From Blautia_A aquisgranensis (GTDB lineage Bacteria > Bacillota > Clostridia > Lachnospirales > Lachnospiraceae): a stretch of 64,000 nucleotides of DNA. The stretch's first letter is position 1; each line of letters begins with the position of its first letter. The notes below the pieces were generated by a model. That model saw only the letters and a list, made by a program, of their open reading frames with translations. It ran no database searches and was not told the DNA's origin. The stretch is taken from contig NZ_JBBMEJ010000002.1 in assembly GCF_040096615.1 (NCBI RefSeq), forward strand, positions 248,001 through 312,000, in the 5' to 3' direction. The translations under genes and the position numbers were made by a program. Positions 26,591 to 33,527 of the stretch are shown here, piece after piece.

Positions 26591-27967
26591 ATGGGAATTA
26601 TTGACAAAGCAAAACAGGCAGCAATCACAGCGACTGTAACAAAAGCACTGGATTATCTGGAAAAGGATCCGGAGACAAATATACCGAAGATCATGGAACT
26701 GGTTGACAAGGTAACACCGGAAGACTGGTACGCAGGACAGAGAAATGCGATCCGTCATTCTATCGAGGCAAAGGATAACTGGTATCAGCTGATCCTTCGT
26801 ATGTATCAGCTGGATCCGGGTGTACGCCAGACATTTTTTCGTAACTTTATCGTAAATGCCAGCCTTAAGGGAAGCGCAACACAGCAGAAGGTTTCCGCAG
26901 AGAATGACTGTAATGTACCGTGGGCGATTCTTCTTGACCCGACAAGCGCATGTAACCTTCACTGTACAGGCTGCTGGGCAGCAGAGTACGGCCACAAGCT
27001 GAACCTTGATCTTGAGACTATTGATTCCATCGTAAAACAGGGTAAAGAGCTTGGAACATATATGTACATCTATACAGGCGGTGAGCCGCTTGTACGTAAA
27101 AAAGATCTGATCAAGATCTGTGAGATGAACCCGGACTGCGAGTTCCTTTCCTTCACAAACGGAACTCTGATCGATGAGGAGTTCTGCCAGGAAATGCTCC
27201 GTGTAAAGAACTTCGTTCCGGCAATCAGCCTTGAGGGAACAGAGGCAACTACAGACGGACGTCGTGGTGATGGTGTTTATCAGAAGGTTATGCATGCAAT
27301 GGAACTCTTAAAGAGCCACGGACTTCCGTTTGGTATTTCCACATGCTACACATCTGCAAACGTAGATGCAGTAAGCAGTGAGGAATACTTCAATCATCTG
27401 ATCGAGTGCGGAGCATATTTTGCATGGTTCTTCCATTACATGCCAGTAGGAAACGATGCAGCAGCAGACCTTCTTCCTACACCGGAGCAGAGAATCAAAA
27501 TGTACGACAGTGTTCGTAAATTCCGTGCAACAAAATCTCTCTTCACAATGGACTTCCAGAATGATGCAGAGTATGTAGGCGGATGTATCGCAGGTGGTCG
27601 CCGTTACCTTCATATTAATGCAAACGGTGATGTGGATCCTTGTGTATTTATCCATTTCTCCAACGCAAATATCAAGGAGAACACACTTCTTGAGGCACTG
27701 AAGAGCCCGATCTTTATGGAATATCATAAAGGCCAGCCATTCAACGACAACATGCTTCGTCCATGTCCGATGCTTGAGAATCCGCAGCTTCTCCGCAAAA
27801 TGGTTGAGCGTTCCGGTGCAAAATCCACAGATCTCCAATCACCGGAGACTGCAGAACATCTCTGTGCAAAATGCGATCATTACGCAGAGGTATGGAAAAA
27901 AGACGCAGATGAAATGTGGGAAAAGACTCTCGAGAGAAAAGCAGCTAAAAAAGAGACAACATGTTAA
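26591..27967 (+). CDS. Radical SAM protein of unknown specificity
   Basis: 458 residues from the ATG at 26591, which has a strong AAGGAGGAAACAG site; the longer start at 26543 is rejected. The [4Fe-4S]/SAM motif is C121-x3-C125-x2-C128 (CNLHCTGCW), followed by the GGEPL SAM-binding loop. A SPASM-like C-terminal cysteine set is suggested by GGCIAGG, DPCVFIH, RPCPM and CAKCDHY. An N-terminal helical extension of about 110 residues precedes the barrel. It pairs with the DUF308 gene upstream. The substrate is not predictable from sequence alone. Confidence 0.9.
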   Translation: MGIIDKAKQAAITATVTKALDYLEKDPETNIPKIMELVDKVTPEDWYAGQRNAIRHSIEAKDNWYQLILRMYQLDPGVRQTFFRNFIVNASLKGSATQQKVSAENDCNVPWAILLDPTSACNLHCTGCWAAEYGHKLNLDLETIDSIVKQGKELGTYMYIYTGGEPLVRKKDLIKICEMNPDCEFLSFTNGTLIDEEFCQEMLRVKNFVPAISLEGTEATTDGRRGDGVYQKVMHAMELLKSHGLPFGISTCYTSANVDAVSSEEYFNHLIECGAYFAWFFHYMPVGNDAAADLLPTPEQRIKMYDSVRKFRATKSLFTMDFQNDAEYVGGCIAGGRRYLHINANGDVDPCVFIHFSNANIKENTLLEALKSPIFMEYHKGQPFNDNMLRPCPMLENPQLLRKMVERSGAKSTDLQSPETAEHLCAKCDHYAEVWKKDADEMWEKTLERKAAKKETTC

Positions 27968-27974
27968 TTAATAC

Positions 27975-28003
27975 TTGATATACCATGTCAGATAATGTAT
28001 AAT
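27975..28003 (+). promoter_or_regulatory. Promoter of the nucleobase permease
   Basis: TTGATA at 27975-27980 and TATAAT at 27998-28003 with 17-nt spacing would start transcription near 28010. This leaves a leader of about 215 nt before the permease start. Confidence 0.75.
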
Positions 28004-28009
28004 GAACCC

Positions 28010-28226
28010 GTTTTTCAGGAGTCTGAAATAACAGTTCAGATAAGAGTATCTAAAAAGATACGATACGTGTACTGACAGAGAACAGGGCGGTTGTTCCATT
28101 GGGAACGGAGTTTTCTGGCTCCTTCCGAATGGGATAGCCGCCTTTTTTCCATTGGGGACGGAGTTTTTCGGCTTCTTCTGGCTTCATGTTACTGTCAGGC
28201 ATAGGGAAAGAAAGGATGGATTCATT
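28010..28226 (+). promoter_or_regulatory. Long structured leader with attenuator-like hairpin ahead of the permease
   Basis: The leader has an upstream stem GTATC/GATAC (28048-28065 region). It then has a large hairpin closed by GGCGG (28086-28090) and CCGCC (28138-28142), with nested stems CCATT/AATGG, GGAA/TTCC and GGAG/CTCC, followed by six T. This is a good intrinsic terminator inside the leader. The inner arm (28096-28124) is nearly repeated at 28149-28177. I cannot match the region to the purine, preQ1 or xanthine (NMT1) aptamer consensus. Confidence 0.55.
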
Positions 28227-29675
28227 ATGGAAAAACACGAGACAAAAACAGCCAGCCCTTATGAGCTGGACGGACGCCCGCCTCTTAAGGTGGCAATTCC
28301 CCTTGGACTTCAGCATGTGCTTGCCATGTTCGTGGGTAACCTTACCCCGCTTCTGATCATCACGGCAGCCTGCGGAATCGAAGCCGGCGGGGAGCTTCAG
28401 GTAGCATTGCTCCAGAATGCGATGCTTATCGCGGGAATTGTTACACTTGTACAGGTCTTTACGATTGGACCGGTTGGTGGTAAGCTCCCGATTGTTATGG
28501 GAACAAGTTCTGGTTTCATTGGTGTATGTCAGAGCGTTGCCGGTGTCATGGGAAACGGTATCGTAGCTTATGGCGCGATCATGGCAGCATGTTTCATCGG
28601 AGGTCTTTTTGAGACTGTACTGGGAAGTTTTCTGAAACCGCTGAGAAGATTTTTCCCATCTGTTGTAACCGGTACCGTTGTACTTTCAATCGGTCTTTCA
28701 CTGATCAGTGTTGGAATCAGCTCTTTTGGTGGAGGAAGTTCAGCAAAAGATTATGGTTCTCTTGAGAATCTTTTTGTTGGCTTTGTGGTTCTGGTTGTGA
28801 TCATTGCACTGAAACATGGAACAAAAGGTTTCACAAGTTTTTCTTCTATTCTGATTGGTATCATCGTAGGATATATCCTGGTAAGTATCATGGCGGTGAT
28901 ACTTCCGACAACCTTTACATATGTAGACGATACAGGAGTCACTGTGGAGGCTACAAAGGCATGGGTTCTGAACTGGGATAAGGTTGCCCAGGCAAAATGG
29001 TTTGCAGTACCGGCACTGATGCCTGTGAAATGGGTCTTTGACGCACGTGCGATCGTGCCGATCCTGATCATGTTTATTGTTACTGCGGTTGAGACTGTTG
29101 GTGACATTTCCGGAATTACAGAAGGTGGTCTTGACAGAGAGGCTACTGACAGAGAGCTTTCCGGTGGTGTTATGTGTGATGGACTTGGTTCTTCCTTTGC
29201 AGCACTGTTCGGTGTACTTCCGAATACTTCTTTCAGCCAGAATGTTGGTCTGGTTGCCATGAATAAGGTTGTAAACCGTTTCTGTATTGCAACCGGTGGA
29301 ATCTTCCTGATTGCATGCGGCCTGTTTCCGAAGCTTGCAGCATTAATTTCCATTATGCCGCAGAGTGTTCTTGGCGGAGCTGCTGTTATGATGTTCTCAT
29401 CTATTGTTGTCAGCGGTATTCAGCTGATCACAAAATGGCCGGTAGGACCAAGAAATGTTACGATCGTTTCTGTTGCACTTGGTCTTGGCTATGGACTTGG
29501 TTCCAACACAGCAATCCTTGCACATCTGCCGCAGGCTATCAGCCTGATCTTCGGTGGTTCCGGTATTGTACCGGCAGCGGTATTTGCTATTATTCTGAAT
29601 ATTGTTCTTCCGCAGGATGAGAAGAGTGAGGTTCAGAGGGCTGAGGAGATGCTGGAAAAGGTAAAGAATAAATAA
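28227..29675 (+). CDS. Nucleobase (xanthine/uracil-type) permease, NCS2 family
   Basis: 482 residues from the ATG at 28227, which follows GAAAGGATGG; the upstream in-frame start at 28152 lies in the leader hairpin zone. It has about 12-14 membrane segments. NCS2 landmarks include PLGLQHVLAMFVGN near the N-terminus, GTSSGFIG, the ETVGDISGITEGG segment with the substrate-contacting Glu, and GVLPNTSFSQNVG. Transport of xanthine or uric acid with a cation is typical; exact specificity is not decided. Control by leader termination is likely. Confidence 0.93.
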   Translation: MEKHETKTASPYELDGRPPLKVAIPLGLQHVLAMFVGNLTPLLIITAACGIEAGGELQVALLQNAMLIAGIVTLVQVFTIGPVGGKLPIVMGTSSGFIGVCQSVAGVMGNGIVAYGAIMAACFIGGLFETVLGSFLKPLRRFFPSVVTGTVVLSIGLSLISVGISSFGGGSSAKDYGSLENLFVGFVVLVVIIALKHGTKGFTSFSSILIGIIVGYILVSIMAVILPTTFTYVDDTGVTVEATKAWVLNWDKVAQAKWFAVPALMPVKWVFDARAIVPILIMFIVTAVETVGDISGITEGGLDREATDRELSGGVMCDGLGSSFAALFGVLPNTSFSQNVGLVAMNKVVNRFCIATGGIFLIACGLFPKLAALISIMPQSVLGGAAVMMFSSIVVSGIQLITKWPVGPRNVTIVSVALGLGYGLGSNTAILAHLPQAISLIFGGSGIVPAAVFAIILNIVLPQDEKSEVQRAEEMLEKVKNK

Positions 29676-29798
29676 TAAAGAATAAAAATTGAGTTTTTCT
29701 TTTTTGGAGACTGTTGGACTTTTTTTGGTTTGATGGTCTCTTTTTTTTGTATCGATTTTCTTTTTGTGAAAAGGTTCTGCTTTTGAAGCAGTGGAAAT

Positions 29799-29940
29799 TT
29801 GCGAGGAGGGGAAGCACTCGTAGTTGCGAAAAGCCGTTTCCCCTCCTCGCGCTCCTCCCCTCTGGCCACGCAGTTGTTCTGCGTTTTGGGAATGTGGGAA
29901 GATGCTGGATAGGGCGATGGATGCTGCGGTGTTGGGAGTG
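29799..29940 (+). repeat. Stem-loop repeat, copy 1
   Basis: It contains a perfect 13-bp stem GCGAGGAGGGGAA (29801-29813) with its complement at 29838-29850. A pyrimidine run and a CGCAG/CTGCG hairpin (about 29869-29883) follow, then a G-rich tail with GCGATGGATGC. The same elements in the same order recur at 31815-31958, and part recurs inverted at 32205-32290. Confidence 0.8.
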
Positions 29941-29993
29941 AGAGGTTGAGCCGATGTGTGCGGACGGGCGGCGAGGCGCTTCGTGCCCTATGC

Positions 29994-30010
29994 CAAATAG
30001 TTCCACCGAA
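29994..30010 (+). repeat. Left imperfect inverted repeat around the Rpn island
   Basis: The core TAGTTCCACC is at 29998-30007. The reverse complement GGTGGAACTA is at 31789-31798, and 15 of 17 positions agree when both ends are extended to 29994-30010 and 31786-31802. Confidence 0.5.
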
Positions 30011-30245
30011 GAGGTCAAAATTTGTCGAAATAATATTCTTGAATCCCTGCCCATTTTGTGCTAAATTAAAGAAAAAGCATTTCATTTCTATCATTCTATA
30101 CGGAAATCTTTCCGTATCTGAAATTCAAAGCCGTTCGGCATTCAAGAAGAAATCTCAATGCTTATATTACATGATGACGCAGGGAGATTTCCGAGGATGT
30201 TTTTTATAAAGGGATTCTCCCAACTGTTTACAAGGAGGATACCGC

Positions 30246-31145
30246 ATGAGTGAAAACAAGACGGAGGTACTGACTGCAAACCGGATTTATAAATCACGGA
30301 TTTTTGCAATGTTATTCAGTGACAGGAATGAATTGCTGAAGCTTTACAATGCGATCAACGGAACCAGTTATGACGATCCTGAGCTGCTTCAGATCAATAC
30401 GCTGGAAAATGCTGTTTATATGTCCATGCAGAATGATGTTTCGTTTATTATTGAGATGCGTCTGCATCTGTATGAGCATCAGTCTACATACAGTCCGAAT
30501 CTGCCGGTACGATATCTTTTGTATGTGGCGGATGTGTATTCGGATTATACGAAGGACATGAATCTTTATGGAAGCAGGCCCGTGAAGCTGCCAACACCGA
30601 AATTTGTGATTTTTTACAATGGACAGGCAGAACAGCCGGATCGGAAGGAAGTGAAATTGTCAGAGCTTTTTACGATTTCGGAGAGTGAACCATCTCTGGA
30701 ACTGACAGCAGTCATGCTGAATATCAACAAAGGCCACAACCGGAAACTGATGGAAACCTGCAGAACACTTCATGACTATGCGGAATATACCTCAAGAGTT
30801 AGAGAATATGCTGCAGAGATGAGTCTGGATGAAGCAGTGGAGCGTGCGATCACGGAGTGCATCAGTGAAGGAATACTGGCAGATTTTTTGAGAAAAAATC
30901 GTGCGGAGGCGAAGAAAGTGAGCATATATGAATATGATGAAGAACGCCATATGAGACAGACCCGCGAGGAAGGCGTAGAAGAAGGATTTGCCAGTGGGCT
31001 GGAGCAGGGAATGAAGCAGAAAGAAAAGCAGATTGCAATTAATCTGATGAACGCAGGAATCCTTACAGAAGAGCAGATTTGTGCTGTGACAGGGCTTGAT
31101 CTGGAAGAATTAGAGGAACTGAAGAAGACGTTGTCAGAGGAATGA
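30246..31145 (+). CDS. Rpn-family (PD-(D/E)XK) nuclease/transposase-like protein
   Basis: A 299-residue protein matching the Rpn/transposase_31-type pattern of Firmicutes. It has FAMLFSDRNELLKLYNAING near the start, the core NDVSFIIEMRLHLYEHQSTY at about residues 64-83, RYLLYVADVY, and PKFVIFYNG. The ligand Asp and Glu region is visible, but the usual ExQ/ExK spacing is not certain. The C-terminus has a charged coil and EQGMKQKEKQ. Family members promote recombination in E. coli. The start follows AAGGAGGATACCGC. It lies between stem-loop repeats in an accessory island. Confidence 0.85.
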   Translation: MSENKTEVLTANRIYKSRIFAMLFSDRNELLKLYNAINGTSYDDPELLQINTLENAVYMSMQNDVSFIIEMRLHLYEHQSTYSPNLPVRYLLYVADVYSDYTKDMNLYGSRPVKLPTPKFVIFYNGQAEQPDRKEVKLSELFTISESEPSLELTAVMLNINKGHNRKLMETCRTLHDYAEYTSRVREYAAEMSLDEAVERAITECISEGILADFLRKNRAEAKKVSIYEYDEERHMRQTREEGVEEGFASGLEQGMKQKEKQIAINLMNAGILTEEQICAVTGLDLEELEELKKTLSEE

Positions 31146-31486
31146 TTAATTTTGAGATGGGAGAAGTAATTCGTTTTGGGTTGCATCTCCCTGAATTTAT
31201 GAGAATGCTTGAAATATAAAAGAGTGAAATAATAAAATGACGGTACAGTGGAACGAAGATGATTTAAAATGTTCATATGAAGCCGGAAGACTACTGGATT
31301 AAATATCCAATATTACGGAAATTCAGTGTAAGTGAGAGAAAATAAAACAGGTCATGAGGACTTTATCTGGCCTGTAAAAACAAAATGATAGAAGAAATGC
31401 TTACGCTGTATATAAAAAAGTCTGCCGGAAAATCTCGGATTTTCCGACAGGCTTTTTGTACTTCCGACAGAGAAGCATTGATGGGG
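31146..31486. other. 340-nt stretch without a supported plus-strand gene
   Basis: Two hairpins are present: ACAGG..CCTGT at about 31348-31376, and the strong terminator of the minus-strand Cys-rich gene at 31413-31457. The short plus-strand frame running through here and into the Cys-rich gene has no ribosome site and is not accepted. Confidence 0.5.
31413..31457 (-). terminator. Terminator of the Cys-rich gene (works on both strands)
   Basis: Nearly symmetrical hairpin: AAAGTCTG(C)CGGAAAATC with GATTTTCCG(A)CAGGCTTTTT, and a 3-nt loop. It has runs of A and T on both sides, about 30 nt after the minus-strand stop at 31487. Confidence 0.85.
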
Positions 31487-31675
31487 TTAGTAATTATAAG
31501 CACCTTCATAAGCATTACACCGTTCCTTGCGATGGCTCTGCTCCACACAGGAGCTGCACCGGTCACAGAATTCCTGTTCATAACAGGTAGAACAGACACA
31601 TCCCTTGCAGGCATCCCGGTCATAAGCCGGAGTACAGGTGAAAGGGAGAGAGTTGTTTGAAGTCTCCGTCTTCAT
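31487..31675 (-). CDS. Small Cys-rich protein (62 residues)
   Basis: Nine cysteines lie in 62 residues, in the order FTC, DACKGCVCSTC, FCDRCSSC and RCNAY. The pattern of paired cysteines suggests zinc or iron-sulfur binding. The start follows AAAGGAGCG, 9 nt upstream on the minus strand, and a strong terminator follows the stop, so the gene is well supported. No family is recognised. No signal peptide is seen, so it is cytoplasmic. A plus-strand frame over the same bases has no ribosome site. Confidence 0.75.
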   Translation of the reverse strand: MKTETSNNSLPFTCTPAYDRDACKGCVCSTCYEQEFCDRCSSCVEQSHRKERCNAYEGAYNY

Positions 31676-31785
31676 AAGATCACGCTCCTTTTTCTTTCAT
31701 TATAGTCCTGCTCTAAAGGGGGTTCAAGCATAATTGTCTGGAAAAAACAGGAGAATTATTGTTTTGTTACTATTTTTGATTTCTT

Positions 31786-31802
31786 TTTGGTGGAACTACT
31801 TG
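31786..31802 (-). repeat. Right imperfect inverted repeat around the Rpn island
   Basis: GGTGGAACTA at 31789-31798 is the exact complement of the left end at 29998-30007. Flanking positions agree at 15 of 17. Confidence 0.5.
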
Positions 31803-31814
31803 GTGTAGGGTAAC

Positions 31815-31958
31815 TTGCGAGGGGGAAAGCACTCAGAGTTAGCGAAGCCCGTTTTTCCCCCTCGCGCTCCCCCTTTCCGGGCACGCCGCTGTTCTGGGAT
31901 TGTAGAAATATGAAAGGTACGAACATGGCGATGGATGCGACGGCATTGGATGCAGCGT
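31815..31958 (+). repeat. Stem-loop repeat, copy 2
   Basis: Same order as copy 1: a perfect 12-bp stem GCGAGGGGGAAA (31817-31828) with its complement at 31854-31865, a pyrimidine run, then GGCGATGGATGC. The stem differs from copy 1 on both arms yet stays perfectly paired, so the structure rather than the sequence is kept. Confidence 0.8.
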
Positions 31959-32021
31959 ACATTGTTTAAGGTGGACGGAAAGTAGTCTGCATAGCAGACT
32001 TGTTCCTGTATGTCGAAAATA

Positions 32022-32080
32022 AAAAATCGGCTCAGCCTGACACTACCAATAACGTAGCATGCAAGACTAAGCCGAAAAAA
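32022..32080 (-). other. Possible small RNA or terminator on the minus strand
   Basis: On the minus strand TCGGCTTAG pairs with CTGAGCCGA around a loop of about 30 nt, followed by TTTTTTATTTT. A weak promoter-like TTGCGT...TATATT lies just upstream on the same strand. No coding gene accounts for it. Confidence 0.35.
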
Positions 32081-32204
32081 TATACATATTCCCCAACGCA
32101 AAATAACTGTGAGATTAGGTTGTAAGGAAATAACACAAACCAACAGCCTGAACAGATTAAAAAAGGAAAGCCCCTGGAATAACCAACTTACTAAAAGCCC
32201 CTGG

Positions 32205-32290
32205 AATCCACGCTACATCCAGCACTCTGTCAACAACTATTCACATCCAAAACGCAGAACAACTGCGTGGCCAGGAGGGGAAACCCGCCA
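32205..32290 (-). repeat. Stem-loop repeat, copy 3 (partial, inverted)
   Basis: On the minus strand the stretch GGCCACGCAGTTGTTCTGCG is identical to copy 1, followed by TTTTGG, GTGCTGGAT and GTAGCGTGG, which align to copy 1 in order. The left stem arm is missing, so the copy is truncated. Confidence 0.75.
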
Positions 32291-32369
32291 CACGCCAAAG
32301 TGCCACATTAAAAGAAAAAAGAAAAAAGGAAAAAAATCCAGGCTAATAAGGAAGTGAAACATCCATATC

Positions 32370-33233
32370 CTACCGGGAGGAACACCACCGTCCTGAAGCA
32401 CCACAAGGCAGCACAAGTCCCGTCTCTTTCACAGGAAGCCCGATCTCCTGCGAATCCACTGTTCCCTTCCAGGGCTTCAGCTCCGTAGCCAGCATATAAG
32501 TCAGAACTGCCGGTGCAAGACCTGTTGTATAAGAATTCACCAGGAAAAACAGCGGATCATCACTTAAGATCTTCGTACAAAGCTTGATCAGCGGATGAAT
32601 AGCATCCTCGATCTTCCAGATCTCACCCTTCGGTCCACGTCCGTAGGAAGGGGGATCCATAATGATCGCATCGTAATGATTACCACGACGGATCTCACGC
32701 TCAACGAATTTTACACAGTCATCCACAAGCCAGCGGATCGGTGCACCGGAAAGACCGGAAGCAGCCGCATTCTCTTTTGCCCAGTTGACCATACCTTTGG
32801 AAGCGTCCACGTGGGTAACGGAAGCACCTGCCGCAGCAGCAGCCAGAGTAGCACCACCAGTATAAGCAAAAAGATTCAGCACTTTGATCGGACGTCCTGC
32901 ATTGCGGATCTTTTCACCAAACCAGTCCCAGTTAACAGCCTGCTCCGGAAAAAGTCCCGTATGTTTGAAGCTGAAAGGCTTCAGATTAAAAGTAAGATCT
33001 TTATAATGAATCTCCCACTGATGAGGAAGATCAAAGAATTCCCACTCACCGCCGCCACGGCTGCTTCTGTGATAATGACCGTTCATATGCTTCCAGCCAC
33101 GGTTCTTACGTGGGGTATCCCAGATAACCTGTGGGTCCGGGCGGACCAGGAGATAATCTCCCCAGCGCTCCAGTTTTTCTCCTTTCGATGTATCAAGTAC
33201 TTCATATTCTTTCCAACCATCTGCAATCCACAT
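32370..33233 (-). CDS. Class I SAM-dependent methyltransferase (rRNA-type, RlmI/RlmK-like)
   Basis: 287 residues. The SAM motif NLFAYTGGATLAAAAAGA and the catalytic motif MDPPSYGRGPKGE match the cytosine/guanine-modifying RlmI/YccW-like methyltransferases. The usual PUA domain is replaced by a shorter N-terminal beta region (residues 1-90). It probably methylates RNA, but the target base is not known. The gene stands alone on minus. The start Met lies at 33233; the ribosome site AAAGAGGTA is on minus just upstream. Confidence 0.85.
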   Translation of the reverse strand: MWIADGWKEYEVLDTSKGEKLERWGDYLLVRPDPQVIWDTPRKNRGWKHMNGHYHRSSRGGGEWEFFDLPHQWEIHYKDLTFNLKPFSFKHTGLFPEQAVNWDWFGEKIRNAGRPIKVLNLFAYTGGATLAAAAAGASVTHVDASKGMVNWAKENAAASGLSGAPIRWLVDDCVKFVEREIRRGNHYDAIIMDPPSYGRGPKGEIWKIEDAIHPLIKLCTKILSDDPLFFLVNSYTTGLAPAVLTYMLATELKPWKGTVDSQEIGLPVKETGLVLPCGASGRWCSSR

Positions 33234-33377
33234 GATGTTTTATACCTCTTTCATATCATATTTCCATAGCAGCAGGAACTCTCCTGAACTGTGGATTTCT
33301 CAAAGCAACTCATTTTTATCAGTATAGAGGAAAAATAAGAGCCATGCAAGAGAAGTGCAGGATTTTCCACGAAAGAT

Positions 33378-33406
33378 TTGACAACAGCGCTTTTCCATAC
33401 TAAAAT
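33378..33406 (+). promoter_or_regulatory. Promoter of the aminotransferase gene
   Basis: TTGACA at 33378-33383 and TAAAAT at 33401-33406 are separated by 17 nt, leaving a leader of about 115 nt. Confidence 0.75.
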
Positions 33407-33527
33407 GTACGCAGAGATTTTCTGCCCGGGCTCTATAAAGTGGAAATACCCGCAGACAGAGAACCCGAACAGAGGAAACACAGCAACCGCAGACAACTAA
33501 CTGTGCAAAAAGAGGAGAAGTAAACTT

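Larger units (their letters stand above)
29676..30245. other. 570-nt non-coding stretch: repeat copy 1 and upstream region of the Rpn-like gene
   Basis: It starts with T-rich DNA after the permease, then holds stem-loop repeat copy 1 (29799-29940) and an inverted-repeat end at 29994-30010. A promoter-like pair follows: TTGAAT at 30039-30044 and TAAATT at 30062-30067, 17 nt apart. Open frames on either strand here follow the repeat and have no ribosome site. Confidence 0.6.
31676..32369. other. ~700-nt non-coding stretch with repeat copies 2 and 3
   Basis: It holds an inverted-repeat end (31786-31802), stem-loop repeat copy 2 (31815-31958), a GTCTGC/GCAGAC hairpin (31988-32002), and a long-loop hairpin with minus-strand terminator character (32022-32080). 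A tandem AAAGCCCCTGGAAT (32167 and 32195) and inverted repeat copy 3 (32205-32290) follow. An 82-residue open frame from 32109 is not supported. Confidence 0.6.

Noticed and set aside
28010..28226. A purine or xanthine riboswitch ahead of the permease
   Set aside because: The conserved purine-aptamer core and loop sequences are missing, and no other aptamer consensus is matched. Only the terminator and near-repeat are supported.
29590..30094. Open frames of ~150 residues on minus, and short ones on plus, over the stem-loop repeat
   Set aside because: They follow repeat DNA, are rich in low-complexity basic stretches, and have no ribosome site.
31385..31660. A 91-residue plus-strand frame
   Set aside because: It is antisense to the Cys-rich gene, which has a better ribosome site and terminator. 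The plus frame runs through that terminator and has no ribosome site.
32109..32357. An 82-residue plus-strand frame
   Set aside because: It crosses inverted repeat copy 3, is Lys/Asn-rich, and has no ribosome site or family resemblance.
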